Assembly (NCBI GenBank): GCA_021234155.1
Contig: JAJEKV010000004.1
Location: 27,858,919-27,922,918, forward strand
Source of the DNA: Isoetes taiwanensis
Taxonomy: Eukaryota > Streptophyta > Lycopodiopsida > Isoetales > Isoetaceae
Length of the DNA stretch: 64,000 nucleotides
Reading direction: 5' to 3'
The notes under the pieces are model-generated. The model had not been told where the DNA came from. It worked only from the letters and a program-made list of their open reading frames with translations, and did no database searches. A program made the position numbers and the translations under genes. This document shows positions 1 through 11,222 of the stretch, in pieces; the stretch's first letter is position 1; each line of letters opens with the position of its first letter.

Positions 1-272
1 TCATATACAAAAGCAAAACAAAAGGGAAGCTTACGACATTAGTTAGTGGCTTTTATATATGTCATTATGTTGCATTCATGACAGCAATACTATGATAAGA
101 TTTTAGACATCGTCACAAGTACTAAACAAATACTTTGGTGACTAATGTTTATCGCCACATGCACTACAAAATTTTTTGGGGATAAAATTTATCGCCTTCC
201 AAAAAAGTTTCGAATATAAGATTATCGCCAAAATAGTGATACCCATATTACGATATAGTATTACTAAAATCA

Positions 273-1820
273 TCACTGATTATATTGTATGCAATCCTTG
301 GGATAGTATAGTCTGCAACTGGTGAGCAATGATTTCCATGATGCATCATCCGGTTGTAGTGGCATATTATTGACCAAAGCTTCTGAACTGTCCAGCAATC
401 CCACACGAGCAATGAGGTCAATCATGCAATTATAATGTTCTAACACTGGCACAACAGAATGAACTTCAGCCATGCAGAAAAAACAATTGCAACCCTCATC
501 AAGGAGCCCATCACGACTACATGCAGAAAGGACACTAGAGTACATAAGCTCATTAGGCATCACATTTGCGCATTGCATTTGCTCGAAAAAATATATTGCA
601 TCTTTTCCAAAGCCATGCTGGGCATATCCAGAAATTATAATCGACCATGATACCAGATCTCTTTGGGTCATGTGTGTGAAAAGTTGAAGGGCTTCCTTAA
701 GCCTCCCCTCCTTGGCATATCCTGCAATCATTGCATTCCATGAGACAAAATTGCGGACGGGCATTGGCTGAAAAAAGGCAAGAGCATTCTCAAGCTGCCC
801 TTGTTCAGCATACAATGGAGTCATTGTTGTCCAGGAAAATACATCATGAACTGGCATTTGCTCATAAAGTTGAAGAGCTTGCTTAATCTGCCCATCCTTG
901 GCATATACTCCAAGCATAGCATTCCATGAGATCAGATCCTTCTCTGGCATTTGATTGAATACGTTCAGGGCCTCGGTTAACCTTCCAGACTTGGCAAATG
1001 CTGAGATCATGATATTCCATGATCTTAAACCACAATAAGGCATTTCCTCAAACATTAGAGTAGCTTCCCTAAGTTTACCATGTTTAACACATCCTGCAAT
1101 GATGGTATTCCATGACACCACTGTCCGATGTGGCATGTAATGAAAGAGACAAAGAGCCTCGTTGAGTAATCCATGTTTGACATAAGATGAAATCATTACA
1201 TTCCAATAGATGTCATTGCGTTCAGGCATTTCTTTGAAGAGCTTAAAAGCTCTTCTCAACTTGCCATGTTCAGCATATGCTGCAACCATGGAAGTAGCAG
1301 AAACCACATCCTTCTCAGGCATGCATTCAAAAAGTTGGCGTGCACTGCACAATAATTGCCCTTATTCTAAATAAGCTGCAAACATGATGTTCCATGTAAA
1401 AGAATTGCGGGAATTCATATAGTCAAACACTGAACGAGCAACTCTAAGAGCTTTGCACTTGCCATACATCTGAATAAGAAGATTTCCTAAATATGTGTTT
1501 TGAGCCAGCCCATTGTGAATTATGCACTGATGGATTCGTTGCCCCTCAAATAAATCCCCTGCAGTGCCACATTTGCGAAGTAAGGATGCAATGCAGTGTA
1601 TCTCCAAGTTATAATTCACCGATATAACCTGTTGCTTATCTTTCATTGGGTTTGCATATTGCTTGGACGATAGTGCTTGTGTATAATTTAATTGGAAGCA
1701 GCATACTTCCAAAACATTTCTGCCGTTCTTTATAGAGCCAAATTGGTACCGTTTGGAATGAGCAGAAAATGTAGAGCTGAAAAAGCAAATATCTGACATG
1801 GGCAATCTCACTTGGTTCAA
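273..1820 (-). pseudogene. PLS-class PPR protein gene with one in-frame stop
   Basis: Reading from 1820 down, a 152-residue open frame ends at a TAA (1362-1364), and the same frame then stays open for another ~360 residues to a TGA at 273-275. The N-terminal part has a targeting-like leader, then a first PPR block with the MYGKC signature. The second part is a run of about nine tandem PPR units with the repeating 'VVSWNAMI..YAKxG' pattern, ending in the start of an E-type motif (MPLQPDDASW). PPR proteins bind organellar RNA and direct editing, splicing or stability in plastids or mitochondria. The stop lies exactly inside a repeat (after AAYLE) and is one C-to-T change from a Gln codon. The C-terminus stops soon after the E-motif start, with no DYW domain. 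Either this is a recently silenced gene or the stop is an assembly error. The family call is secure; its functional state is not. Confidence 0.82.
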
Positions 1821-2498
1821 AAGAGGTCGGAGAGGCAGAAGTTCTCATGCTTATATCAAGGTTAAACTCTATATGCAAATGTCAAACTTTACTCTACCTT
1901 ATGAGTTCTTGATGGAAAGATGCTTTCCAAGCAGTCGGATCGCCCATCGCTCACAGCATTACGGATCAAGCACACAAGTAAACACATAATTAACAAGGTG
2001 CTGCCACAGAACGATGTATCAATACTGTGAGAAGCATCTGTAAGCATGCTCAGAAATATGAAGAAGAAACACCGGACAAGCAGGGAATGAAAGAACTTTA
2101 TGGCGCTCCATAAGCATCGACAAGAAGAAATCAGTTCTAGATGAGCAAGCAGGGTGTGGCCTCTACAAAAAGAAATTCTACAGCTTTTTAAATGTACAGA
2201 ACTTAAAGATTCGTGTGCTTTACCTGTGCAAGATGTCCAAATTCAGAAAACACCATTCTGGATAACACTTATATGGGAATTTAAAACCTCTGCCGGAATA
2301 AGCAACACAAATCCTACCTGTCAATTAGAAACAAAAGCAAGGGATAAAGAAATACAGAAACAAGTGCAAGCGGCATTAACTCCACCTCCGACCTCTTCCC
2401 CTTTCTCTACCGTAATGTAGATTTCTCCACAGAGCGACCGCGAGTTTACCAGGTGACCGCGAGTTTACAGGAAGTAGGAGGTTTGGAGCAGTCACCAG
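1821..2498. other. Upstream region of the PPR gene, no gene seen
   Basis: This is AT-balanced sequence upstream of the minus-strand PPR gene. It holds only short uninterrupted frames with no recognisable protein. A 14 bp direct repeat (GACCGCGAGTTTAC) occurs at 2436-2449 and 2455-2468. The promoter of the PPR gene should lie here, but no convincing TATA box was identified. Confidence 0.5.
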
Positions 2499-2536
2499 CA
2501 TATCCTAGGGATATTCTAGCATATACCTAGGATATG
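2499..2536. repeat. Short inverted repeat
   Basis: CATATCCTAGG (2499-2509) and CCTAGGATATG (2526-2536) are perfect reverse complements separated by 16 bases. They could fold into an 11 bp stem or mark the end of a small element. The following ~400 bases contain no recognisable gene. Confidence 0.6.
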
Positions 2537-2935
2537 CCAAAAGCCCACATAAACAAGGGTTTGCCCCCCTAGGGGCAACCCAAAAACTACAAGTGGAGAA
2601 AACAAAACAATGCACATTGAAAAGGAAAAAAACTATCCTTTTTTGTTTTTCACATGTACTAATATTCAAACCTACATGTGTTTTTTGGAAGACAAACAAT
2701 GCGTGGCTCCTCCAAAAAACAACAATCAAGAAAAAACCACACGTTGACAAAAGTTCGCTAAAGACAATATTGGAAAAAAAGACACGTTGATCAAAAAACA
2801 AAAAGGTGTTGGAAAAACTGCAGTGGGATTTTTTTGCCAAAAAACCACTGTCTCTTTGTGCAAATCCGGATAAATGGGCCACGTGGACTTTTGGCGCCAT
2901 TTTGATTTTTAGCATAAAACAACAAATAAAAACAA

Positions 2936-4048
2936 CTATGGACCAAAAATTGGGGTGATTGTGTTATCTCCTGGCATCAGACTGTCATGCCACGCAATAC
3001 GATGACAAAGAGATGTAGTAGAAGCACCGCTTCCTGATAATCTCATACGCGAAGAACCAGGCTCACATGAACTTGCAACTGGCCTTTTCCTTGCAACCTT
3101 CTTCAAATTAACCTTCTGCAAAGGCTCTTTAGTGCACTGAATTGTGATGCTATTAGACATGATAACCTCAGGCATCCAAACTAAATGAGGAGAAACATCA
3201 ATAGTATCATGAACATAAGAGTTAGAAAAAAAGAAAAGCGCAGATTCCTGTACTAAGCTCATGGAAGGAACAGTAGTAGCAACGAGCCAATTCTGGACCA
3301 TTCAACAATTTGAGGTCCAACTTCTTGTACTAAGGGCCACTTTTTACCACAATACAGTTTGGCAATGAAGCATGTACTGGCATAAACACATAAATTCTAG
3401 GATCACTCATAATCACCCCGAGCCCCTTAGCAATTGATACCAAAAACTAATGTGCCATCAAATCTGGAAGAAGGTTAGGTAAAGAGAACCAACATGGTCT
3501 CTTAAGAGCACTAACCATCTCAAATATGAATCTAGGGGAATAATATAGAAGATAATTACTGCTAGGTGGGTCAATCCCCTAGACACTATTGTCTCAAACA
3601 TAACCAAAACAAAGTTATGGGATAATAACTTAATCGACTGAAAAGCAGGACGCCAAAGAAGACGTAGCAAACGACATCATCTAAAGGCAGCTGTTGCTCA
3701 GACTATGTTGATGAGATTTTAAAACATCCAGAATCACCATATTTCCTCCTTATTCCCCTTAGATAGGACCTGTAAATCAGCTGATACTCGAGCCTTCCTG
3801 AATTCACTAGCCACATCTTTGGAATTCCAATTGCTAAACCTTTGGTATGCAACTTTAGAAACAAAATTAGAAGAGTTCCAAGCAATTGTAGTAGCTTGCG
3901 ATTCTGAAACAATAAGAGAAGAAACAGGCACACTCACAGATAAAGGCACGCTACAATACCCTTGAAGGGAAGGAAAATCCGCTTGAGCAGAGATGGAGAA
4001 GCGCTCACACCCTAAGGAGAAGAATTTACATCCCTCACCAGTGGCCAT
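2936..4048 (-). pseudogene. LINE ORF1 (gag-like) relic, minus strand
   Basis: Read from 4048 leftward, a frame opens with MATGEGCKFF and continues through several frame changes and stops to about 2936. The stretch containing NFVLVMFE...VSRG, then PCWFSLP and FLVSIAKGLGV, matches in order the ORF1 product of the LINE at 39-49 kb (NFFIIMFE...VSRG, PCWFQIQ, FLVSMANGLGV), by my own reading of both translations. ORF1 products of plant LINEs are RNA-binding gag-like proteins often annotated DUF4283. This copy is broken and lacks ORF2. Compared with the second copy, it lacks about 160 bp around 3670. Confidence 0.6.
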
Positions 4049-5107
4049 AGTGGATTTAGATATTGTAGCCTTTTCAATACTTCAAAAGCCTCTACATCTT
4101 TCTAGAGCTCAAAGGATAGATAATGAATAATTTGCCAGAAGTAAGAAAGAAAAACTAATAGAAATGACCATTATATCTTTAAGCATAAGACGATATTGGT
4201 GGTAGTTAAAATTGTGAATCTTTGCAAGTTAGGGTCATATAATGTCGACAACCTTCATTATTTTTTTTCTAAAACAAAAAGAAACTAGATTCCTATTAGT
4301 CATATAGTATTAATCGCATCCACAACCAAGAGAGACAATTTTTTACAACTTATTAGAATTGGTTGCATCCTGTTTTAAGAGGTTAGATAGCTCTAACTGC
4401 CTCTAACACTGATATTGGGACTCTTTTTGAGGTCATTCTAATCTTCTCTCAAAATCTCTGCATTTATTGTCTACATAACCTTGGGCCTAGAATAGAATCT
4501 AGGTGTTCATAAGGGTTTGAAAAAGTGGGGGTTTGGCTCTAGGCTTTCGAGTTAAACTTCAAAAGTTAAAGGTACGGTGTTAGGTTCCCATTAGTAGGTC
4601 CAACAAAAAATTTAGGCATCTAGCAAATTGCACGTTGAGATTCATGCAAGAAGGTAAATTTATAGTTCAAAGCTTAGGGAGTAGGTTTTTCTTGTGAAAG
4701 AATATAGTAAAATATTTATTGCAATTCTCAATATGTATGGGTCTAAGTACAGAATTGGGATACACTTTTGCATTTGTCAAGCACTTCATTAGCACCTCTA
4801 GTCATAAACCTTTGTTTATTTTTCTATCCGAAAAAAATGGGACCATCAAATTTCAGCCCTTTTTAGGGTGTTTTCACAAGAATATTCTTCGACAGAAGAT
4901 TTCGTCACTCGTGAGGGCTTATGCTCTGGAATCTTTTGCCGGAGAAGATTACTTCTTCCGTAAAGCATAGCACTAGCACTAAGCCGACAAAAAAAGTGTT
5001 CTTCAACCTTTATGCTAAGACCCATATTTACTATTACAATATGTAAGAGTCTTGATGGCAAAACCATTACCATTTAACCTATACCATTTAACCTATAATA
5101 CTTTTAT
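3436..5107. repeat. Duplicated LINE-relic segment, copy 1
   Basis: This segment is present a second time, in the same orientation, between 49986 and about 60890. It covers the relic ORF1 (to 4048) and roughly 1 kb of AT-rich sequence upstream of it, probably the LINE 5' region. Differences include a ~160 bp deletion here near 3670, a ~45 bp insertion near 4400 (or deletion in copy 2), and a ~85 bp deletion here near 4876. Copy 1 is contiguous. Copy 2 is interrupted by three transposons, so copy 1 provides the empty-site sequence for all three. Confidence 0.9.
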
Positions 5108-5829
5108 AAAAACTAGCAGAACTGCAAGGTTGGGAAGAAGGCTAGGCAAATGGGTTTGTGTTAGTATTTTAATCATATTAATTTGTATTTTGGCGGCAAC
5201 CTTCTTAAGGTTTTTTTTTTTCTTATATCAGAGCGTACCAGTATGCCTGCAAAGGCTTGAATTCCATTGAAAAATAATATGGACATTAAAGAATTGCACG
5301 TTAACTTGCCATAATTGGTGTGGTGTCTTTCGTCTTGGAAATAGCAAATACATTGTAAAACTCAAGAGCTTGCAATTTGGCCTAAAGGATGTGCCCTTAT
5401 AAGTAATTATGTATGTGGCCTTCATGCTAAAGATGGATATCTTCGCATTGATAATTAGCAGCCTTTTCTAATTATAATGTGCAATATAGATAGAATATCT
5501 TAATGCATTTAGATTCCATGGCCATATGGACCTAGCACTCTAGATTTTAGGAACATCATTATTATAGCAGGGTTATCTTCCGCATATGAATCAAGAGAAT
5601 TCAATAAGAAGTTGCCAATTACTTTAAATTTCCATGGGGTGCGTTTGATCTAGGTTCAAAGTATTTTGGTTTAGATGACTCATATTTAGATGACCCTTTG
5701 ACCTTAAAGGCAACAAATAAGGTTGTTCAAAGTAATAGCAGATTACCAGGCATTTGGTTAGCAAAATCTTTTGTTTCATCTAGCTGGTCTACACGGTCTA
5801 TAAGGTCACTATGCAAACACAATGTCAGT
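5108..5829. other. No gene seen
   Basis: AT-rich sequence beyond the end of the duplicated segment. No frame with recognisable protein similarity was found, and no clear repeat or RNA gene. Confidence 0.5.
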
Positions 5830-6382
5830 CATCCGTTTAAACATTTGAAGGACCTCTTTAGTTTGTCCCTTCTAGCAACACGCTGCAATCATAGTTGTCA
5901 ATGAGACGAGATCCGACTTACACATTCTGTTAAACACAGGCAGACAACAATCCCCAAGGCATCCATAAGCCATAGATATCAATAAGAGCAGTACTCACAT
6001 TCTCATCAATCTCAAAGTAAACTCTAGAAATGTATGCATGAATCATTGTATCCACTTCAAGTGATGCTAAATTGCAGTAGGCTTCCAAAATGCTAAGGAA
6101 AGTGACTGCGTTTGGCTTAGGGCATTTTGAAGCATTTTTCTAAATAACTCAAGAGCTTCCTCACTATAGCTATTGTGCACATATGCACTGATCATGACAG
6201 TCCAAAACAATAGTTAAGGCATGAATAAGTATTCCCAATTTCACTCCTAGTGTGTCTGCAGCATCAAGGGAGCTAGCAATTATTACAGTATTTGGATGTA
6301 TACCAGCGAAGCACATGCATTGAAAGCATGTTATGGCATCCCTAGCCCTATCATTCTGTGCATATTTGAAGGAGGCACGCAT
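5830..6382 (-). pseudogene. PPR gene fragment, minus strand
   Basis: Minus-strand translations show PPR-type text in more than one frame: a 70-residue frame at 6170-6382 (AQNDRARDAITCFQCM...GIHPNTVIIASSLDAA) and, further left, pieces such as EALELFRKM and AVTFLSILEAYCNLASLEVDTMIHAY with frame changes. It is a decayed PPR coding segment. It abuts a plus-strand PPR fragment head to head at about 6370, so the two cannot be one gene in the present arrangement. Confidence 0.65.
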
Positions 6383-6872
6383 AATATTTGATGAAATTCC
6401 TCATCGAAATGTTGTCTCGTGGAATACAATAGTTGGATCTTATGCACAACAGGGGGATGGTTGTGAGGCACTTAATTTATATAATCAGATGGAGGTTGAA
6501 GGCGGGAGACCAGATAGGGTGACATTTTTGAACGTTCTTGATGCTTGTGCTGGGAATACAGCCCTTCAATTAAAATCCACAAGAGTATTGTAGGTTACGG
6601 GCTGGAATGTGATGTTGTATACAATGCTATTCTTAATATGTACAGGAAGTGTGGAAGCTTAGAGCATAGAGTCTTTTTAAGAGAATTTCAAGACGAGATA
6701 TTGCATCATGGGATATTATGGTTGCTATATATATTCAGCACAGACAGTTCAAGGATGCCCTTGATTTGTTTCAGCAAATACCTGATATTAATGTCTCATC
6801 GTGGAATGCATTGATGGCAGCATATGCTCAAACTGGAAATAGCAAAAAGGTGACTAAACTTTATCATATCAT
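6366..6872 (+). pseudogene. PPR gene fragment, plus strand, left part
   Basis: The frame from about 6366 reads KEARIIFDEIPHRNVVSWNT, then GSYAQQGDGCEALNLYNQMEV and PDRVTFLNVLDACAG, a standard PLS PPR run. It shifts frame near 6590 and continues with HKSIVGYGLECDVVYNAILNMYRKCGSLE, then, after another shift, DALDLFQQIPDINVSSWNAL. It stops being PPR at the insertion boundary near 6872 and resumes at about 7871. It has several frameshifts and no start, so it is a pseudogene. Confidence 0.72.
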
Positions 6873-6873
6873 T

Positions 6874-7036
<163 letters not shown>

Positions 7037-7870
7037 CATTATTGTCCCTTGTGCCCCGAGGATGGACTTAGATAGATAGATAGCACATTAGATAGAAGGT
7101 TTCATTATTGTCCCTTTAGATCGGCTTCAAGGCCGAGGCCCGTCGTTACTTATGTAGCATTGGGCGGGTATGGTGCGCCTCTCAGGCGGTTCATAACAGA
7201 AGGCCTTTTTCATTAGGGATTTTTTGAGATCATAAAAGGGCCTTCTAAGAACTGCTGACTCAGCTATATGAACTACCAATTTGGTAAATGATTATAACTA
7301 ACCTTTGGATCACATTTTCTAGCATAAGTGTTGATAGAAAAGTCCAAATGAGCTCTTGTTTGGTGCAATAGATAGATCTCATTGAGATCTTTCCAACCTT
7401 GGGTGGTTTGCATAACTTTTAGCTCCATAGGATAGTAAAAAATGATAAAAACCATATTTTTTGGAGTTTTGACAATCATAAGGGGTTAAAATATGTGCAA
7501 ATCACCTAAAGTTGGAAAGATCTCAACGAGATCTATCTATTGCACTAAACGAGAGCTCATTTGGACTTTTCTATTAACAGTTATGCTAGAAAAAATGTGA
7601 TCGTTGAGGAGTTGGCCTTTTTTCGAGCTCGATTTTGATTGGTAGTTCATTTATCTTCATTTGGCTTAGTTGGCATATTTTGAAGGCCCTTTTTTAATCT
7701 CAAAAAAACCCTAATGCTTTATGTACCTCCCGGTGCCTTGCCGTCATTTCCCGTATTGCGTCTTCCAGATCCCTCATTGTTTCTGACCTTGCCATCATGG
7801 TGTGTATAGGCTGACCCCACCTTACATTTCTGTACTTGTTCCTGATGTCTTCATATACCGGATTATATGA
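7037..7870 (-). mobile_element. Insertion in PPR pseudogene, probable retroposon relic
   Basis: PPR coding similarity stops at ~6872 and resumes at ~7871, so the DNA between is an insertion. On the minus strand, 7731-7860 encodes a short charged, helix-prone segment (MMARSETMRDLEDAIREM then TARHREVHKAL) of the kind seen in retroelement gag or coiled-coil ORFs. The (TATC)n tract then lies at its 3' end. No target duplication could be fixed. The element type is inference. Confidence 0.4.
7211..7716. repeat. Fold-back inverted repeat, arms about 230-250 bp
   Basis: The two halves are imperfect reverse complements. The outer ends are CATTAGGGATTTTTTGAGAT (7211-7230) and its complement ending CCCTAATG (7716). 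Inner matches include the complement pair around CACATTTTCTAGCATAA (7313) and TTATGCTAGAAAAAATGTG (7583). The loop is near 7465-7490. It encodes nothing recognisable. The form is that of a fold-back or hairpin MITE nested inside the insertion, and its target duplication is unclear. Confidence 0.75.
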
Positions 7871-8166
7871 AGCTACATCGGATAGTTCCAGACAAAATTA
7901 CATTCATAAGTGTTATACATGCTTGTGAATGTCAGGTTGACTTAAACAAATGCAAAAAAAAAACATAACAAGATAAGAGGCACTGATTTTGAAAAAGATG
8001 ATACTTTCAATACTGTTATTTTGAGCATGTATGGCAAGTGTGGAATTTTGGAGGCTGCAAAGAGTATGCGTGAACAAATGCCAAAGAGAAATGTTGTGCG
8101 GTGGAATGCCTTGATTGCTGCATATGCTCAACATTCTCATGGTGCAGAAGCTTTTGAACTGTTTTG
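7871..8166 (+). pseudogene. PPR gene fragment, plus strand, right part
   Basis: After the insertion the PPR text resumes: VPDKITFISVIHACE, a frameshift in an A-run near 7950, then DTFNTVILSMYGKCGILEA and QMPKRNVVRWNALIAAYAQH, ending at a TGA at 8164-8166. It continues the same repeat register as 6366-6872, so the two were once one PPR coding run split by the insertion. Confidence 0.7.
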
Positions 8167-8528
8167 AACCATTTAAAGTTGGTCGCAGACAGGTAGTATT
8201 CAATAACTTATTATAGCGTCAGAAAAACATTGAACAGTCATTGAAGGCATATACTATAAAAAAAATGAAGGAACGAATGACCGTTATGGATTTGAAACTG
8301 GTAACAATGCTCTGCCCAAAGGGACATACCAAGTTGTGATATCAATTATAGCAATCCCTGTCATTGGGCTGCTTTCTCCATGTCAAAGTTGTTCATACAT
8401 CAAAACATATTTATGGGCAAATCTATATCCCTGAATAAAACTGGATGCTTTTACTTCTTTGTCTATTCGGCACTGGCTTTCTATGATATCATTCAGACTG
8501 AAAGATCATGGACATTGAGACTTGTAGC
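8167..8528. other. Sequence between PPR pseudogene and copia element, no gene seen
   Basis: No recognisable coding sequence. This sequence continues on the far side of the copia element at 33543, since the GTAGC target site (8524-8528) is repeated at 33538-33542. Confidence 0.5.
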
Positions 8529-8660
8529 TGTTGGAAATGACAAAATTATGTGTCATGTGATGAGAAGCAGTGGCAGTAGATTAGAGTTGTTAAATGGTGT
8601 CATGTTATTCAAAGTTAAGCAGTTGAATGGGGGAGACCTATGAGAAGCAGTGGCAGTAGG

Positions 8661-8708
8661 TCAAAGTCAAAGTCAAAGTCAAAGTCAAAATCAAAGTCAA
8701 AGTCAAAG
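8661..8708. repeat. (TCAAAG)n array in 5' LTR
   Basis: About eight hexamer units, one carrying a G-to-A change. The 3' LTR has the matching array at 33124-33170 with a different variant unit, as expected for an unstable short tandem repeat. Confidence 0.9.
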
Positions 8709-9027
8709 GTGGCGGGCACACCCTACCCGGGTATTGCTGGGCTCGCTAGAAACACACAGACACCCCCTGCCCGCCACTTAGGGTTTTTGGTTGACTGGTC
8801 AACGGGTCAAAGTCAACGGCAATTTGGAAGATAAGGACGTTAGGCATCCTATTATTTAGGCAAGTTGAAAAACTTTCTATATGAAGGGCATGCACGATTT
8901 GACAAGTGGATATATCCAGGTTGATGAGAAAATATATATATGACTGATTGTCATAGAAAATATGCTACCGAAAGTGCGCATACTGTGCGTGTATGCAAAT
9001 ATAGGTGCGGGAGGGGTTTGAAGGAGA

Positions 9028-9066
9028 CAGAGTCTTGGCATACTTGGGTTCGAATCCCAAGCTCTG
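9028..9066 (+). other. tRNA-like T-arm (B-box) at end of copia LTR
   Basis: CTTGGGTTCGAATCCCAAG (9043-9061) forms a perfect 5 bp stem with a GTTCGAATC loop, identical in layout to a tRNA T-arm. It contains a consensus B-box, GGTTCGAATCC. CAGAG before it (9028) pairs with CTCTG after it (9062-9066). The same structure is kept in the 3' LTR (33490-33528). No good A-box or full cloverleaf was found, so it is tRNA-derived or tRNA-mimicking rather than a tRNA gene. Confidence 0.6.
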
Positions 9067-9076
9067 ATTCTAACAT

Positions 9077-9089
9077 TGGTATCGAGCTC
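9077..9089 (+). promoter_or_regulatory. Copia primer binding site (tRNA-iMet type)
   Basis: TGGTATCGAGCTC starts one base after the LTR and matches the common iMet site TGGTATCAGAGC with one base missing. It would prime minus-strand DNA synthesis. Confidence 0.8.
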
Positions 9090-9399
9090 ACTAAATCCAT
9101 ACCCGATGATAATGACAACCAGATTCGGGGCAAATCTATTGAACTCTATTGAAGTTTTTAAAGGAGATGGAGGATTTCAAACCGGAAGGAGAGTATTAGA
9201 GTCATCTTCGAGTTTGAAAAATTGTGGTATTTGTTTGATGGTAGTCCAAGAAGGGGTGCAACTAGCTCGTGTGATTCAAGTCCCGCTACTAGTAGTAGTA
9301 ATGCTCAATCTGGTGTGGGGGGAACTTGGGTGTGAAGGTGTGTGTCTTTGGAAGGGCAACTTCTCCGAAGTTCCGGGAGCGTAAGATGAAGCTAAGATT

Positions 9400-10032
9400 A
9401 TGGAGGCCCGTGCCATAATCATGTGTAAGGTAGGCACTGCCTTAAAACTGAAGCTTCGAGGCATGAAGCCTAAGGAAATGTGGGATTATTTGATAAAGCA
9501 CTATGAACAAAAAAGTTCTTCACAAATAGATGTGCTAGAAAAACAGTTAAGGAAGATGAAATTGTTTGAGAAAGATAACTTGACTGACTTTTTGGAGAGA
9601 TTTGATTCCATTATTGCAGATCTTGAGGGAGCTGGAAATATCTTGAATGAACAGTATCAAATACTAGCTTTGGCAAGAGCAGTATCTCATAATAGTCACT
9701 TGGCAACTTTACTCTGAAATGTAGCCACTTCCAAGGAGCATGCTATCAGAATGATACGCACAGAATTTGAACAGTCTACTATTACTCAGGAGGAAGCTCA
9801 TCAGTCCTCAGAGATCTTGTATGCAGGTAAGACTAAAAGAGGTGGTTTTTCAAGAGGAAAAGTAGGACCTTGTTATGCATGTAATCAATTTGGTCACCTA
9901 AAGAGTGAGTGTCCAAACAATAGTGAGAAGGAATTTAGATGTTTCAATTGTGAAGGCAAAGGTCATTTTGTTTCGATTGCCCAAGCCCTAAAAAAGGGAA
10001 GAGGTCGAGGGAGATTTTTCTGGAACTTATAG
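9400..10032 (+). pseudogene. gag: Copia gag (capsid and zinc knuckles)
   Basis: The frame encodes the copia capsid pattern (KEMWDYLIKHYEQKSSSQI, then LRKMKLFEKDNLTDFLERFD), typical of UBN2/retrotran_gag. After a TGA at 9715-9717 the same frame continues into a nucleocapsid region, with one intact CCHC knuckle (CYACNQFGHLKSEC) and a second that begins CFNCEGKGHF and then shifts frame. The TGA is one C-to-T change from an Arg codon. The product would package the element RNA. It is non-functional as it stands. Confidence 0.85.
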
Positions 10033-10100
10033 AGGTGGCGGGGGCAAGGGAAAATTCAAAGGAGGCTCAAGTATTAATGTGGTAGAAAAACAAGATAGTA

Positions 10101-10430
10101 GTGAAGGTGAACTTGAGGATGACCTTGGAGGTAAGGAAGAATTTAACTTGCAATGTTTCAGAGTTTCCAAGGAAAAGCAATAACCAATTTGTTGTTATAG
10201 ATTCAGGAGCAGAAAAAAGTGTGATGTGTGATTTGCATATGCTTAAGGAGTGGGAAAAGAAAGAAGGACATGTGCAACTTGGTGATGGGGGTTTGAAGAA
10301 AATAGAAGATACTGGAGTTTTAGAGTTGTTTGACTTAAATGGCAAAATTGTAAAATTGAGAGATGTTTTGTGTGTGCCAGTCTTGTTAGAAATCTCATAT
10401 CCGTATATGCCGGGTGGATTTGGGATATAA
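10101..10430 (+). pseudogene. Copia aspartic protease region
   Basis: The frame contains FVVIDSGAEKSVMC, with the catalytic Asp-Ser-Gly of retropepsins, then VQLGDGGLKKIEDTGVLEL and LRDVLCVPVL, the usual copia protease end. It shifts frame near 10410 into the GAG-pre-integrase part. The protease would process Gag-Pol. Confidence 0.85.
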
Positions 10431-11222
10431 AGTGCTGTTTGAACAGATCCATTGCAAAGTGTTTCTTAATGGTGAATTAAAGTTTATTGGCAAAAGAGTT
10501 GGTAATCTTTTTGGATTGAATATGGAGCATCTTCATGAAATTAATCTTGTGGAATATTCAGATGTGAAAGTATGGCATAACAGATTATGTCATGTAAATG
10601 CTGCAATAATTAAAAGGCTTGGGGAAAAGGGATTACAAAAATATCTGCCAACTTGGAAAGCAATCAAGGCCATTTACAAAATGAAAAGGGCATTTTATTT
10701 GGAGGTGGTCCTATAAATGTTAAGGGGGGATTTCAAGAGGCAATTGACATGATGCTTTGAAGTTAGATACTCACCACAACAAAATGGAGTTGCGTAAAGG
10801 AAAAATAGAACCTTTTGCTTGATCACCACAACTTTGTGAGATCCATGTTGAAGTATTACGGTTTACCAAATTATTTATGGGATGAAGTGTGAAGACAATT
10901 TGTCTACATTCAAAACTTGTTACCTTCATCAAGTATTAAAGGTGCAATTCCAGAAATGCTTTGGTCTGGTAAGTCACCTTCTTATGATAGATTAAAAGCA
11001 TATGGGTGTTTATGCTTTGTACATGTTCTGAAGAACCGAGGAAAAAGTTGGATGATAGAGCATACATATCTTATCTAGTAGGGTATGATTCTAACTCAAA
11101 AGCATTCGGATTATATGACCCCCGCTAGAAGAAAAATTATAGTAAGTAGAGATGTGGTCTTCAATGAAAACGAATTTTATAGGAAAATTCCTAAGATAAA
11201 TAATCAAGATCCATGTGAAAGT
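10414..11222 (+). pseudogene. Copia GAG-pre-integrase and integrase, interrupted
   Basis: VKVWHNRLCHVN at 10567 onward is the HHCC zinc-binding start of copia integrase (GAG-pre-integrase). Later short pieces in shifting frames read YSPQQNGVA, GYDSNSKAFG and SRDVVFNE, which are core and C-terminal integrase motifs. Part of the catalytic core is missing near 10720. Coding is cut at 11222 by the gypsy insertion and resumes at 32234. Confidence 0.8.

Larger units (their letters stand above)
8529..9075 (+). repeat. Copia 5' LTR
   Basis: A 547 bp direct repeat of 32980-33537. It contains a hexanucleotide array (TCAAAG)n at 8661-8708 and a tRNA-like stem-loop at its 3' end (9028-9066). A small internal duplication (GAGAAGCAGTGGCAGTA at 8561 and 8642) is shared with the other LTR. 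Confidence 0.95.

Noticed and set aside
2505-2915. 136-codon minus-strand frame, Phe-rich
   Set aside because: Low-complexity, no motif, overlaps an inverted repeat. Likely chance.
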